This document shows positions 23,262 through 30,708 of a stretch of DNA of 32,356 nt, in pieces. Location: assembly GCA_964450435.1 (NCBI GenBank), contig CAYVCX010000031.1:1-32356 (forward strand), read 5' to 3'. A program made the position numbers and the translations under genes. Each line of letters opens with the position of its first letter. Positions within the stretch are counted from its first letter, which is position 1. Under the pieces are notes generated by a model. The model did no database searches and was not told the origin of the DNA. It was given only the letters and a program-made list of their open reading frames with translations. The DNA is from SKLM01 sp964450435. Its GTDB lineage: Bacteria; Chloroflexota; Anaerolineae; B4-G1.

Positions 23262-24932
23262 ATGGCAAAACAGTTAATATTTGGTGAAGAAGCCCGACGC
23301 TCTCTCAAGAGCGGGATTGACACGGTATCGAACGCGGTTGTAACGACGTTGGGTCCCAAGGGACGGAATGTTGCCCTGGACAAGCAGTGGGGAGCTCCGA
23401 CCATCACTCACGACGGTGTGACGGTAGCGAAAGAGATCGAGTTGAAGAAACCTTTCGAGAATATGGGTGCTCAGCTGCTGAAGGAAGCGGCAACCAAGAC
23501 GAACGATATCGCTGGAGACGGGACCACCACGGCCACTCTCTTGGCCCACACGATCATCACCGAGGGGATGAAGAATGTCGCGGCTGGCGCCAATCCGATG
23601 TTGCTCAAGCGCGGCATTCTCGCAGCGTCTGATGCTATCTCGGAGGCTATTGACGCGCAATCGATTGCGCTGACCACCAAGGAAGCGATCGCGAACGTGG
23701 CAGCTATCTCGGCGCAGGATCGCGAGATCGGTGAGGTGATTGCCGAGGTGATGGACCGGGTTGGTAAGGACGGCGTCATCACCGTTGAGGAGTCGAGAGG
23801 CCTGGAGTTCGAGATCGAGTACGTCGAGGGTATGCAGTTCGATCGCGGGTACCTCTCTCCCTACTTCGTGTCCGACCAGGAGACGATGGAGGCGGTGATT
23901 GAGGAGCCCTATATTCTCATCCACGACGACAAGATCTCGGCGGCGCAAGACATGGTACCCATCCTGGAGAAGCTGGTTCAGAAGGGGAACCGTGACTTGA
24001 TCGTCATCGCCGAGGATGTCGACGGCGAGGCTCTGGCAACTCTGGTGCTAAACAAGTTGCGGGGTATGCTCAACTGCCTGGCCGTCAAGGCGCCAGGATT
24101 CGGCGACCGGCGAAAGGCCATGTTGCAGGACATTGCTATGCTCACTGGCGGTCACGTCATCACGGAGGAGGAGGGACGGACGCTCGAGAGCACCACGATC
24201 GAGGATCTCGGTCGAGCCGAGAAGGTTGTCTCCACCAAGGACGACACGACCGTTATCGGCGGCAAGGGCTCCGATGGAGACATCAAGGGACGAATGGAGC
24301 AGATCAAGGTCGAAATCGAGAAATCGACCTCCGACTACGACCGAGAGAAGCTCCAGGAGCGTCTGGCGAAGCTCGCTGGTGGTGTGGCTGTGATTCGAGT
24401 CGGCGCAGCGACTGAGACTGAGCTGAAAGAGAAGAAGCACCGGGTCGAGGACGCGCTGTCGGCGACCCGCGCTGCGGTCGAGGAGGGCATTGTGCCGGGC
24501 GGCGGTGTGGCATTGGTCAACGCCATCTCGGCTCTCGATGACGTGGAGATGACCTTCCCGGACGAGCAGACCGGGGTTGGGATCCTCCGCAAGGCGCTGG
24601 AGATGCCTCTCCGGAAGCTGGCCGAGAATGCCGGCGAGGACGGCGCGGTGATCCTTGATGGTGTGCGACGCATGCAGAAGGAGAAAGGGAATGACCGCAT
24701 CGGGTTTGATGTCCTTGAGGGTGACCTCACCGACATGGTCGAGCGCGGCATCATCGATCCGGCGAAGGTGACGAAGGGGGCGCTGCAGAACGCTGCGTCC
24801 ATTGCAGCGATGGTCCTTTCGACCGAAGCTTTGATCAGCGATCTGCCCGAGAAGGACGAGGATGGCGGTCCTGCGGGTGCCGGCATGCAAGGCGGCGGCA
24901 TGGGCGGAATGGGCGGTATGCCCCCAATGTAG
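23262..24932 (+). CDS. groEL: Chaperonin GroEL
   Basis: The 60-kDa ATP-driven chaperonin that folds proteins in its central chamber with GroES. The 556-aa protein has the ATP-site motifs TTLGPKGRNV and AGDGTTTAT, the apical-domain sequence VKAPGFGDRR and the PGGGVAL motif. The C-terminus ends in a Gly-Met-rich tail (GMGGMGGMPPM), typical of GroEL that folds substrates inside the cavity. GGAGGAA lies before the ATG. A strong terminator follows 22 bp after the stop. No unusual substitution is visible in the ATP-binding motifs. Confidence 0.98.
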   Translation: MAKQLIFGEEARRSLKSGIDTVSNAVVTTLGPKGRNVALDKQWGAPTITHDGVTVAKEIELKKPFENMGAQLLKEAATKTNDIAGDGTTTATLLAHTIITEGMKNVAAGANPMLLKRGILAASDAISEAIDAQSIALTTKEAIANVAAISAQDREIGEVIAEVMDRVGKDGVITVEESRGLEFEIEYVEGMQFDRGYLSPYFVSDQETMEAVIEEPYILIHDDKISAAQDMVPILEKLVQKGNRDLIVIAEDVDGEALATLVLNKLRGMLNCLAVKAPGFGDRRKAMLQDIAMLTGGHVITEEEGRTLESTTIEDLGRAEKVVSTKDDTTVIGGKGSDGDIKGRMEQIKVEIEKSTSDYDREKLQERLAKLAGGVAVIRVGAATETELKEKKHRVEDALSATRAAVEEGIVPGGGVALVNAISALDDVEMTFPDEQTGVGILRKALEMPLRKLAENAGEDGAVILDGVRRMQKEKGNDRIGFDVLEGDLTDMVERGIIDPAKVTKGALQNAASIAAMVLSTEALISDLPEKDEDGGPAGAGMQGGGMGGMGGMPPM

Positions 24933-24954
24933 GTCCCTGATCTGTGAGATCAGA

Positions 24955-24988
24955 AGAGCCAGGCGCTTTAGCGCCTGGCTCTTTTTTT
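24955..24988 (+). terminator. Rho-independent terminator of groESL
   Basis: Perfect 12-bp stem AGAGCCAGGCGC/GCGCCTGGCTCT with a TTTA loop, followed by six or more T. A second, smaller hairpin CTGATCT/AGATCAG lies just before it. Confidence 0.96.
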
Positions 24989-25030
24989 AGCTGGGACAGG
25001 GGTCGGAGGCCTTATGCGGCGCCCCGGCGG

Positions 25031-25582
25031 TCATTCCTGGTATTGGGCGTAGAAACAGAGCATCACGCCCCCGTAAGACCGCTGGTCGAACAGGGCCAGG
25101 TGCTTCAGGGCCTGCGGCTCATACTCGAGCGGGTCGATCTGGACGATGACCCAGCCGTCAGCGGCCAGCCAACCCGGTTTCTCATCGAGCAGTCGGAGCG
25201 TCCTTATCCATAGGCCCTCGTACTGAGGCGGTGCCACGTAGACGAAGTCGAAGGGATCGGGCTCCCTGAGGAGGAAGGCAAACACGTCGGCACGCACGAC
25301 GTGAGCGTTCTCGGCTAACCCGGTGTGCTCCAGATTGGCGTGGATGGTGCGTAGTGCCGGGTCGGCTATCTCCACGAAGACGGCCTGGCGTGCGCCGCGA
25401 CTCAGAGCCTCGATACCGACCTGTCCTGTTCCTGCGAACAGGTCCAGGAAGTAGGAGTCGATGACCCAGTTGCCGATGATGCTGAAGAGCGCGGACTTGG
25501 CGCGATCCGTGATGGGCCGGGTGATGTCACCCGGCACTGACTTGAGGGTATGGCCCTTCGCTTTGCCTGTGATTACTCGCAT
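25031..25582 (-). CDS. rsmD: 16S rRNA (guanine-N2)-methyltransferase RsmD-like
   Basis: RsmD methylates G966 of 16S rRNA on the assembled 30S subunit. The 183-aa protein has the N-terminal MRVITGKAKG motif, RPITDRAKSALFSI and the SAM site FLDLFAGTGQVGIEALSRGA. The catalytic tetrapeptide, usually DPPF/Y or NPPY, reads APPQY here (117-121), so the acidic or Asn residue is replaced by Ala with an extra Gln. This may mark a lineage-specific subtype or altered activity. ATG 25582 is chosen over 25645 because AAGGAGGAGAGG precedes it and the longer start would lie in the promoter. It converges with groEL. Confidence 0.9.
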   Translation of the reverse strand: MRVITGKAKGHTLKSVPGDITRPITDRAKSALFSIIGNWVIDSYFLDLFAGTGQVGIEALSRGARQAVFVEIADPALRTIHANLEHTGLAENAHVVRADVFAFLLREPDPFDFVYVAPPQYEGLWIRTLRLLDEKPGWLAADGWVIVQIDPLEYEPQALKHLALFDQRSYGGVMLCFYAQYQE

Positions 25583-25616
25583 TCCTCTCCTCCTTGGTCC
25601 GGAGAATACGCATGAG

Positions 25617-25645
25617 ACTATACCGCCAAGCGGAACCCCAGGCAA
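25617..25645 (-). promoter_or_regulatory. Promoter of rsmD
   Basis: On the minus strand TTGCCT (25645-25640) and TATAGT (25622-25617) with a 17-bp spacer. The start would be about 27 nt before the rsmD ATG. Confidence 0.68.
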
Positions 25646-25806
25646 GTCGACTCTCTGGAGCGGACAAACCGGACCCAGATCGGGTCGTCCTCGAAGGAGA
25701 ACGGTGGCTGGTGGCGCGGTTTGACTGAGCGGAAAGGATGAGTCCGCCGTTGGGCGCTACCGTCAGGCTTTGCGGAGCGCAAGCCCCGGACCTGGCCCAG
25801 ATGTGA

Positions 25807-25834
25807 TTGACAAACGCGGCGATGGCACTATACT
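25807..25834 (+). promoter_or_regulatory. Promoter of the rel gene
   Basis: TTGACA (25807-25812) and TATACT (25829-25834) with a 16-bp spacer. Transcription would start near 25841, leaving a leader of about 125 nt. The stretch 25646-25806 between the two divergent promoters holds nothing I recognise. Confidence 0.85.
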
Positions 25835-25913
25835 ATTGAGAAGCTCAGAGCCTCGGACCCCATCGCCGGCCCAGCCTCTCCGTGACCGATTAGATCAGAA
25901 GCTTCAAGAGGCA

Positions 25914-25957
25914 ATGTCGCTTTCGATCTAGCCGAGGGCGTCAGACCGCCCTATTTT
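25914..25957 (+). promoter_or_regulatory. Possible leader minigene and attenuator-like hairpin before rel
   Basis: A five-codon frame (ATG TCG CTT TCG ATC TAG, 25914-25931) is preceded by AGAGG. It is followed by a 6-bp hairpin AGGGCG/CGCCCT (25935-25952) and ATTTT. The arrangement resembles a small attenuator, but the stem is short and the T-run overlaps the TTG candidate start of rel. It could also simply mask the start region. Confidence 0.35.
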
Positions 25958-25967
25958 GACATCTGTT

Positions 25968-28154
25968 ATGCGGACAAGAACAAGTCAGGACAACGTCAGT
26001 CTATCGGATCTCCTCGAACGAGTCTCGCCGGCGGGACGCGAGAACGGGGCAAGAGCGCTCGTTGAACGAGCGCACGCCATGGCCAAGAGAGCACATGCCG
26101 GGCAAAGTCGTGACTCCGGGGCCCCGTATATCCAGCATCCCCTTTCGGTGGCCCTGTTGCTTGCGGATATCGGGATGGGGCCGGATACGATCGCGGCTGG
26201 GTTGCTGCACGATGTAGTGGAGGATGCCGAGGTGGGGTTGGGCGAGCTGGCGGAGACGTTCAATGACGACGTGGCAGCACTGGTCGACGGTGTGACGAAA
26301 CTGGAGCAGATGGAGAAGGAGCAGGTCGACGATCGGTTCGCTGATGGCGGTGTGGGGCACTCAGCGGATCGAGAGGCCGAGAGTCTGCGGAAGATGTTCA
26401 TCGCCATGGCCCAGGATATCCGGGTGGTAATCATCAAGCTCGCCGATCGCTTGCACAATATGCGGACCCTCGACCCGCTTGACGAAGCGCGCCAGAGAGC
26501 TTTTGCGCGTGAGACTCAGGAGATCTTCGCACCCCTGGCAAGCAGCCTGGGTATCTGGCAGTGGAAGTGGGAGCTGGAGGATCTGAGCTTCCGCTACCTC
26601 GATCCACAGACTTATGATTGGATGAAGAACATGATCGCGGAGCGCCGACCAGATCGTGAGGGCAGTATCAGGCGATATACGGACATCCTCCGCGACAAGG
26701 TGACGGAAGAGGGAATGACCGCAGACATCAAAGGGCGACCGAAGCATATGTACAGCATCCACCGCAAGATGCTGCGGAAGGATGTCCCCTTCGAGCAGGT
26801 GTACGACGTACGCGGAATTCGAGTCATCACCGACAACGAACCTGACTGCTATCGCATCTTGGGCATCGTGCACAGCCTCTGGAAGCCGATCCCTGGTGAG
26901 TTCGACGACTACATCGCGACCCCGAAGGAGAATGGGTACCAGAGCCTTCACACAGCCGTCGTCGCCGACGACGGCAAAACTCTGGAGGTGCAGATCCGAA
27001 CGGCAGAGATGGATCGCATGGCTGAATACGGTGTGGCCGCCCATTGGCGGTATAAGGAGAGTGGCAGGCCAGACCCCTCGTTCGACACGAAGATCGCCTG
27101 GATGCGCTCGTTGGTCGAATGGCAGCGGGAGTTGACCGACGCTGACGAGTTCGTCGACGCCATGAAGACGGATATCTTCCAGGATCGTGTCTACACGTTC
27201 ACTCCTGATGGCGATATTATCGATCTTCCTGCTGGTTCGACACCCATTGACTTCGCGTACCACATCCACACGGAGGTTGGGCACCGCTGTCGGGGGGCCA
27301 GGGTCAACGACAAGTGGGTGGGGCTGGACTACCGGTTGAAGACGGGCGACCGGGTGAAGATCATCACCGACAAGCAGGCCTCACCAAGTCGCGACTGGCT
27401 GAACCCCGCCCTGGCCTACGTGGCGACTTCCAGGGCCCGCTCCAAGATCCGACGGTGGTTCCGACGGCAGGATCGCCGGCAGAACATCGTTGAGGGTCGC
27501 GACCTCGTCGAGCGCGAGTTGAAGCATCTGGGTGTGGAGGACTTGAAGCACGAGAGCGTGGCTGAGCTTTTTGGGTACGAGCGGCTGAGCGATTTTCATG
27601 CCGCGGTTGGATTCGGGGACATTAACGCTCAACAGATCGCAAGCAAGGTCGCTGAGCTGAGCGCGGAGGAGGAGAAGGAACTGCTGCCGGTTGAGCCTCC
27701 CTCCCTTCCCGAATCCGTCGAGGGAATCCAGGTGCAGGGCACGGGGGGGTTGATGACCCGGATCGCACGATGCTGCAGTCCCCTGCCTGGTGAGGAGATC
27801 GTGGGGTATGTGACGCGGGGGAGAGGGGTCACGGTCCATCGGCGGGATTGCCTCAACGTCCTGCGTTTCGGCGACAGGGAGCGCCTGATTGAGGTCGACT
27901 GGGGCTCGCAGGCGCAGACGGTCCCCGTGGCCGTGCACATCAGCGCTTACGATCGCACCGGGCTGCTCCACGAGATCGCGGGAGTGATAAGCGACGAGAA
28001 GATCAACATGTCGGCGGCCAACGTGAGTCGGGATAAGAACATCGCCACTCTCTACATCACGCTGGAGATCACTGACATCGCTCAACTGAGCCGCATCTTG
28101 AACAAGATAGAGAGCCTTCCCAACGTGATTGAGGCGAAGCGACACACAGGCTGA
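25968..28154 (+). CDS. rel: Long RelA/SpoT homologue, (p)ppGpp synthetase/hydrolase
   Basis: Makes and degrades the alarmone (p)ppGpp. The 728-aa protein has an HD hydrolase domain with PYIQHP, LLHDVVED (H81/D82) and KLADRLHN, all intact; a synthetase domain with GRPKHMYSIHRKM and ENGYQSLHT; a TGS domain (VYTFTPDGDIIDLP); a conserved-cysteine domain with ARCCSPLPGEEIVGY; and a C-terminal ACT domain (about 655-725). Domain order and length match full Rel proteins. The synthetase loop reads EFDD (from residue 311), the RelA-type sequence, where bifunctional enzymes normally have RxKD. The start is ATG 25968 or TTG 25956; neither has a clear ribosome binding site. It is transcribed from 25807-25834. 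Confidence 0.96.
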   Translation: MRTRTSQDNVSLSDLLERVSPAGRENGARALVERAHAMAKRAHAGQSRDSGAPYIQHPLSVALLLADIGMGPDTIAAGLLHDVVEDAEVGLGELAETFNDDVAALVDGVTKLEQMEKEQVDDRFADGGVGHSADREAESLRKMFIAMAQDIRVVIIKLADRLHNMRTLDPLDEARQRAFARETQEIFAPLASSLGIWQWKWELEDLSFRYLDPQTYDWMKNMIAERRPDREGSIRRYTDILRDKVTEEGMTADIKGRPKHMYSIHRKMLRKDVPFEQVYDVRGIRVITDNEPDCYRILGIVHSLWKPIPGEFDDYIATPKENGYQSLHTAVVADDGKTLEVQIRTAEMDRMAEYGVAAHWRYKESGRPDPSFDTKIAWMRSLVEWQRELTDADEFVDAMKTDIFQDRVYTFTPDGDIIDLPAGSTPIDFAYHIHTEVGHRCRGARVNDKWVGLDYRLKTGDRVKIITDKQASPSRDWLNPALAYVATSRARSKIRRWFRRQDRRQNIVEGRDLVERELKHLGVEDLKHESVAELFGYERLSDFHAAVGFGDINAQQIASKVAELSAEEEKELLPVEPPSLPESVEGIQVQGTGGLMTRIARCCSPLPGEEIVGYVTRGRGVTVHRRDCLNVLRFGDRERLIEVDWGSQAQTVPVAVHISAYDRTGLLHEIAGVISDEKINMSAANVSRDKNIATLYITLEITDIAQLSRILNKIESLPNVIEAKRHTG

Positions 28155-28166
28155 CGCCATAACTAT

Positions 28167-28194
28167 GAGCCCCCGATGGACCGCTTGGGGGCTC
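28167..28194. terminator. Hairpin between convergent rel and foldase genes
   Basis: Perfect 8-bp stem GAGCCCCC/GGGGGCTC with a 12-nt loop, just after the rel stop and before the end of the convergent gene. No T-run on either side, so termination activity is uncertain. Confidence 0.45.
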
Positions 28195-28239
28195 GGGCGG
28201 ATCTGGTGCGATGGCGGCTACCGGGGGACGGCAGACGGG

Positions 28240-29436
28240 TTAGGGCTGCGTCGGTACGCGGCCATCAATGGACTTGCGCTCCACGAGGGATTGCTGGGCA
28301 TTAAGCCACGATTGGAAGGCGTCTGCCGCCATCTCCTCGCGCACGGACTCTCCCAGCTCGCGCACCTCGCGGCCGGTGACTGAAATGACGTAGTAATATG
28401 CCTGATCCTGTTCTCCTACGGCGATGGGATCACTGTATTCGCCTGCCTCGAGGCTGAAGGCCCGATCTGCCAGCTCTTCACCAATGCGAGTCTCCAGCAT
28501 ATCCCTGGGCATCCACTCTAACTCGTCGCTGTAGCCCGGATCCTGCTCATCGGCCTGGATCTCCTCGGCCAGGTCTTCAAAGCTCTCGCCCGCGTCCAAC
28601 CGCTGAGCCAGCTCATCTGCCTGGTCCTCGCTGCTGACGAGGAGAAAGCGCAACTTGACCTGCTCGGCCTCTTGCGGGAGTTCCTCCTTCATAGCCTCTG
28701 TCAGACGCTCACTCAGCAATGCGGCTTCGATCCACGAGCGGTACTCCTGCTCGGAGATACCGAGAGGCCGCAGTCCCTCCCGCACATATCTGCCATACGC
28801 TTCCTGGAAATCGGCTTCAGTCATCGGAGTCGGTGCAGGCTCCGAAGGGGTCAACGACTCAGTTGACGTCACCGGCGTGGAGGCAGTGGGGGTTGCCGCG
28901 GCGTCCGGGTCGTATCCAAACCCTTCGTGGATTGCGTCCTGGATCTCACCGGATGTTACCTCGATGTCGCGGCGCTGCGCCTCTTGTTGCACCAGCTGCT
29001 CCTGGATCATCTGGTTGAGCACCTGCTGACCGATGAGATTGGCGTTTTCCGGGGCCAGCCGTTCCTCAAGATCGCCAATCTGTCCGCGAAAATACTCGTC
29101 AAGTGACTGATCGGTCGAGCCCGGATCCTGTGCGGCGAGTAGCTGCTGCTGTTGATACAGATAGAGAAGCTGGTTTCGGAGTTGGAGCCGGCTGAACTTC
29201 ACCCGGGCCTGGAACTCGGCCGTCGTGATCGGATCCCCATCGACAACGGCAACGGGTTGCCGCGGTGCGACTATCTTCTCTGCAACGAGCCCGTAGCCCA
29301 ACACACCGACGATTAGAACTGCCACAATGCTCACGCCCCAGATGAGAAGCCTCTGCATGCGTCGTTCTCGTTCCAAGCGCGAGCGCTGCTTTCGGTTCAG
29401 CTCGTCCGGAGGAGCACGTCTAACCTTCTTAGCCAT
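28240..29436 (-). CDS. Membrane-anchored SurA/PrsA-like parvulin foldase
   Basis: A 398-aa protein. A very basic cytosolic start is followed by one membrane segment (about 30-51), so the body is outside the membrane. Residues about 60-180 look like a SurA N-terminal chaperone domain (VAVVDGDPITTAEF). A Thr/Ser/Pro linker covers about 188-215, and a parvulin-type peptidyl-prolyl isomerase domain about 255-370 (ESFEDLAEEI, FSLEAGEYSDPI). It probably assists folding of exported proteins. AGAGG lies before the ATG at 29436. A terminator from the rpsF-ssb-rpsR operon lies 30 bp upstream, so it should have its own promoter, which I cannot place with confidence. Confidence 0.85.
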   Translation of the reverse strand: MAKKVRRAPPDELNRKQRSRLERERRMQRLLIWGVSIVAVLIVGVLGYGLVAEKIVAPRQPVAVVDGDPITTAEFQARVKFSRLQLRNQLLYLYQQQQLLAAQDPGSTDQSLDEYFRGQIGDLEERLAPENANLIGQQVLNQMIQEQLVQQEAQRRDIEVTSGEIQDAIHEGFGYDPDAAATPTASTPVTSTESLTPSEPAPTPMTEADFQEAYGRYVREGLRPLGISEQEYRSWIEAALLSERLTEAMKEELPQEAEQVKLRFLLVSSEDQADELAQRLDAGESFEDLAEEIQADEQDPGYSDELEWMPRDMLETRIGEELADRAFSLEAGEYSDPIAVGEQDQAYYYVISVTGREVRELGESVREEMAADAFQSWLNAQQSLVERKSIDGRVPTQP

Positions 29437-29465
29437 CCTTTGCCTCTTTCTATACGAATAAGGTG

Positions 29466-29501
29466 CAAAAAAAGAAGGTCCGTGCGCATCGGGACCTTCT
29501 T
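29466..29501 (-). terminator. Rho-independent terminator of rpsF-ssb-rpsR
   Basis: On the minus strand a perfect 10-bp stem AAGAAGGTCC/GGACCTTCTT is followed by a continuous T-run. It lies 48 bp after the rpsR stop. Confidence 0.93.
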
Positions 29502-29548
29502 GTTATGTCTTCCTTGCTGCTACGCCATCTAGAGAGACGCCGACACAG

Positions 29549-29770
29549 TTAGCCCACGAAGGGCAGCAGCGCTATGTGGCGGGCACGCTTCACCGCCTTG
29601 GCCAGTCGGCGCTGATGCTGGGCGCAGGTCGCCGTCTGCCTTCGTGAACGAATCTTGCCACGATCGGTCAGAAACTCCCTGAGCGTGTCGATATCCTTGT
29701 AGTCGACCTGCTCGATGTCCTCTTGACAGAAGTAACACGTCTTTCTTCGCCTGTTATACCAGGGGCTCAT
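29549..29770 (-). CDS. rpsR: 30S ribosomal protein bS18
   Basis: A 73-aa basic protein with the bS18 core (YKDIDTLREFLTDRGKI, then ARHIALLPFV). bS18 forms a heterodimer with bS6 on the 30S platform. C12/C15 and C49/H52 form a possible zinc site, the form in which the cysteines are kept. AGGAGG lies before the ATG. It is the last gene of rpsF-ssb-rpsR, the usual order, and starts 60 bp after ssb. Confidence 0.96.
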   Translation of the reverse strand: MSPWYNRRRKTCYFCQEDIEQVDYKDIDTLREFLTDRGKIRSRRQTATCAQHQRRLAKAVKRARHIALLPFVG

Positions 29771-29830
29771 ACATCCTCCTACCTACGTTCTAGAGAAAGC
29801 GCAGCCTACGCGTGCGCTGCTAATGGAAAG

Positions 29831-30205
29831 CTACTCGTCGGCAATTCTGGCCGATCCGTCGTCATACCCTGCGGACTCGCTCAACAAGATCATGTCATTG
29901 GCGACCAGCTCGGTGCGGAAGCGGCCCAGCCCTTCCTCCGTCTGCCAGCTTCGCGTCTGGAGCCGCCCCTCCACATAGACACGATGGTCCTGGCGAAGGC
30001 TGCTCTTGCATCTCTCCGCGAGGTCGCCCCAAGCGACGACGTTGAACCATTCGATGTCTTCGTGCTCGTGACCTTCTGCATCCTTCCACGAGCGCGTCGC
30101 GCCGACACTGAAGGAGGTCACTGGACGTCCGCTGGGCATGTATCGCATCTCGGCGGGGCGTCCAACGCTCCCAATGACCATGACCCTGTTCAAGCTCCTG
30201 CTCAT
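29831..30205 (-). CDS. ssb: Single-stranded DNA-binding protein
   Basis: A 124-aa SSB with one OB-fold (about 3-108): NRVMVIGSVGRPAEMRY, the FSVGATRSW strand, EWFNVVAWGDLAE and VYVEGRLQTRSW are all typical. SSB coats single-stranded DNA during replication and repair and recruits partners through an acidic C-terminal tip, normally ending DDDIPF or similar. Here the protein stops soon after the fold and ends DDGSARIADE: some acidic residues but no hydrophobic tip. It lies between rpsF and rpsR in the classic operon, which ties it to ribosomal protein expression. Length is short for the family. Confidence 0.95.
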   Translation of the reverse strand: MSRSLNRVMVIGSVGRPAEMRYMPSGRPVTSFSVGATRSWKDAEGHEHEDIEWFNVVAWGDLAERCKSSLRQDHRVYVEGRLQTRSWQTEEGLGRFRTELVANDMILLSESAGYDDGSARIADE

Positions 30206-30225
30206 GGTGTTTCAGTCCCCAGATG

Positions 30226-30513
30226 CTAGGACTCGAGTCGAACGATCAGATGGCGGATGATCGGCTCCACGAGCTTCAGGACGCGCTCTATCTCGCCCAC
30301 GCTCTCGGGTTCCAACTCAAACTCCATCAGCACGTATCGCCCTTCGTGCTGTTTCTGGATCGGGTAAGCCAGTTTGCGCAGACCCCAGGGCTTCACCTTT
30401 GTTACGCTGCCGTCGTTTCTGCTGACCAGATCTTTGACGTCGCTGATGACACCATTGGCCTGGTCTTCATCGAGCTCGGGGTGAATAATGAAGACCATCT
30501 CGTAAGTGCGCAC
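30226..30513 (-). CDS. rpsF: 30S ribosomal protein bS6
   Basis: A 95-aa protein with the bS6 fold: YEMVFIIHPELDE, KPWGLRKLAYPI and GRYVLMEFE are characteristic. It pairs with bS18 on the 30S platform. The start is GTG at 30513 with AGGAGG 8 nt upstream. First gene of rpsF-ssb-rpsR, 20 bp before ssb. The mRNA begins with a strong hairpin that could be the bS6:bS18 feedback site. Confidence 0.96.
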   Translation of the reverse strand: MRTYEMVFIIHPELDEDQANGVISDVKDLVSRNDGSVTKVKPWGLRKLAYPIQKQHEGRYVLMEFELEPESVGEIERVLKLVEPIIRHLIVRLES

Positions 30514-30542
30514 CTAGTAGCCTCCTTCTTTCCACGGTAGCT

Positions 30543-30566
30543 GCCCTCGGCACTGTGTCCGAGGGC
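30543..30566 (-). promoter_or_regulatory. 5' leader hairpin of the rpsF operon
   Basis: Perfect 8-bp stem GCCCTCGG/CCGAGGGC with an 8-nt loop. It begins within about 5 nt of the predicted transcription start and ends 30 nt before the rpsF GTG. Many bacteria control this operon through bS6:bS18 binding to a leader stem with a CCG element; this hairpin contains CCG, but the fine structure of that motif is not shown here. Confidence 0.55.
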
Positions 30567-30577
30567 GGAAAGCGAAC

Positions 30578-30605
30578 ATTGTAGCCGCAACGGCGCGTAT
30601 CCTAA
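30578..30605 (-). promoter_or_regulatory. Promoter of rpsF-ssb-rpsR
   Basis: On the minus strand TTAGGA (30605-30600) and TACAAT (30583-30578) with a 16-bp spacer. The -10 box is good and the -35 box is moderate. Confidence 0.6.
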
Positions 30606-30708
30606 CACAAAGGAGAGGTTTTGACAACTTACTCGAGCTACAGGATTCCGCTCGTTGCGGTCGAGGGTTCAGTCTTTGGTTGACCCTACGATGCGTCGAA
30701 TGCGGGGT

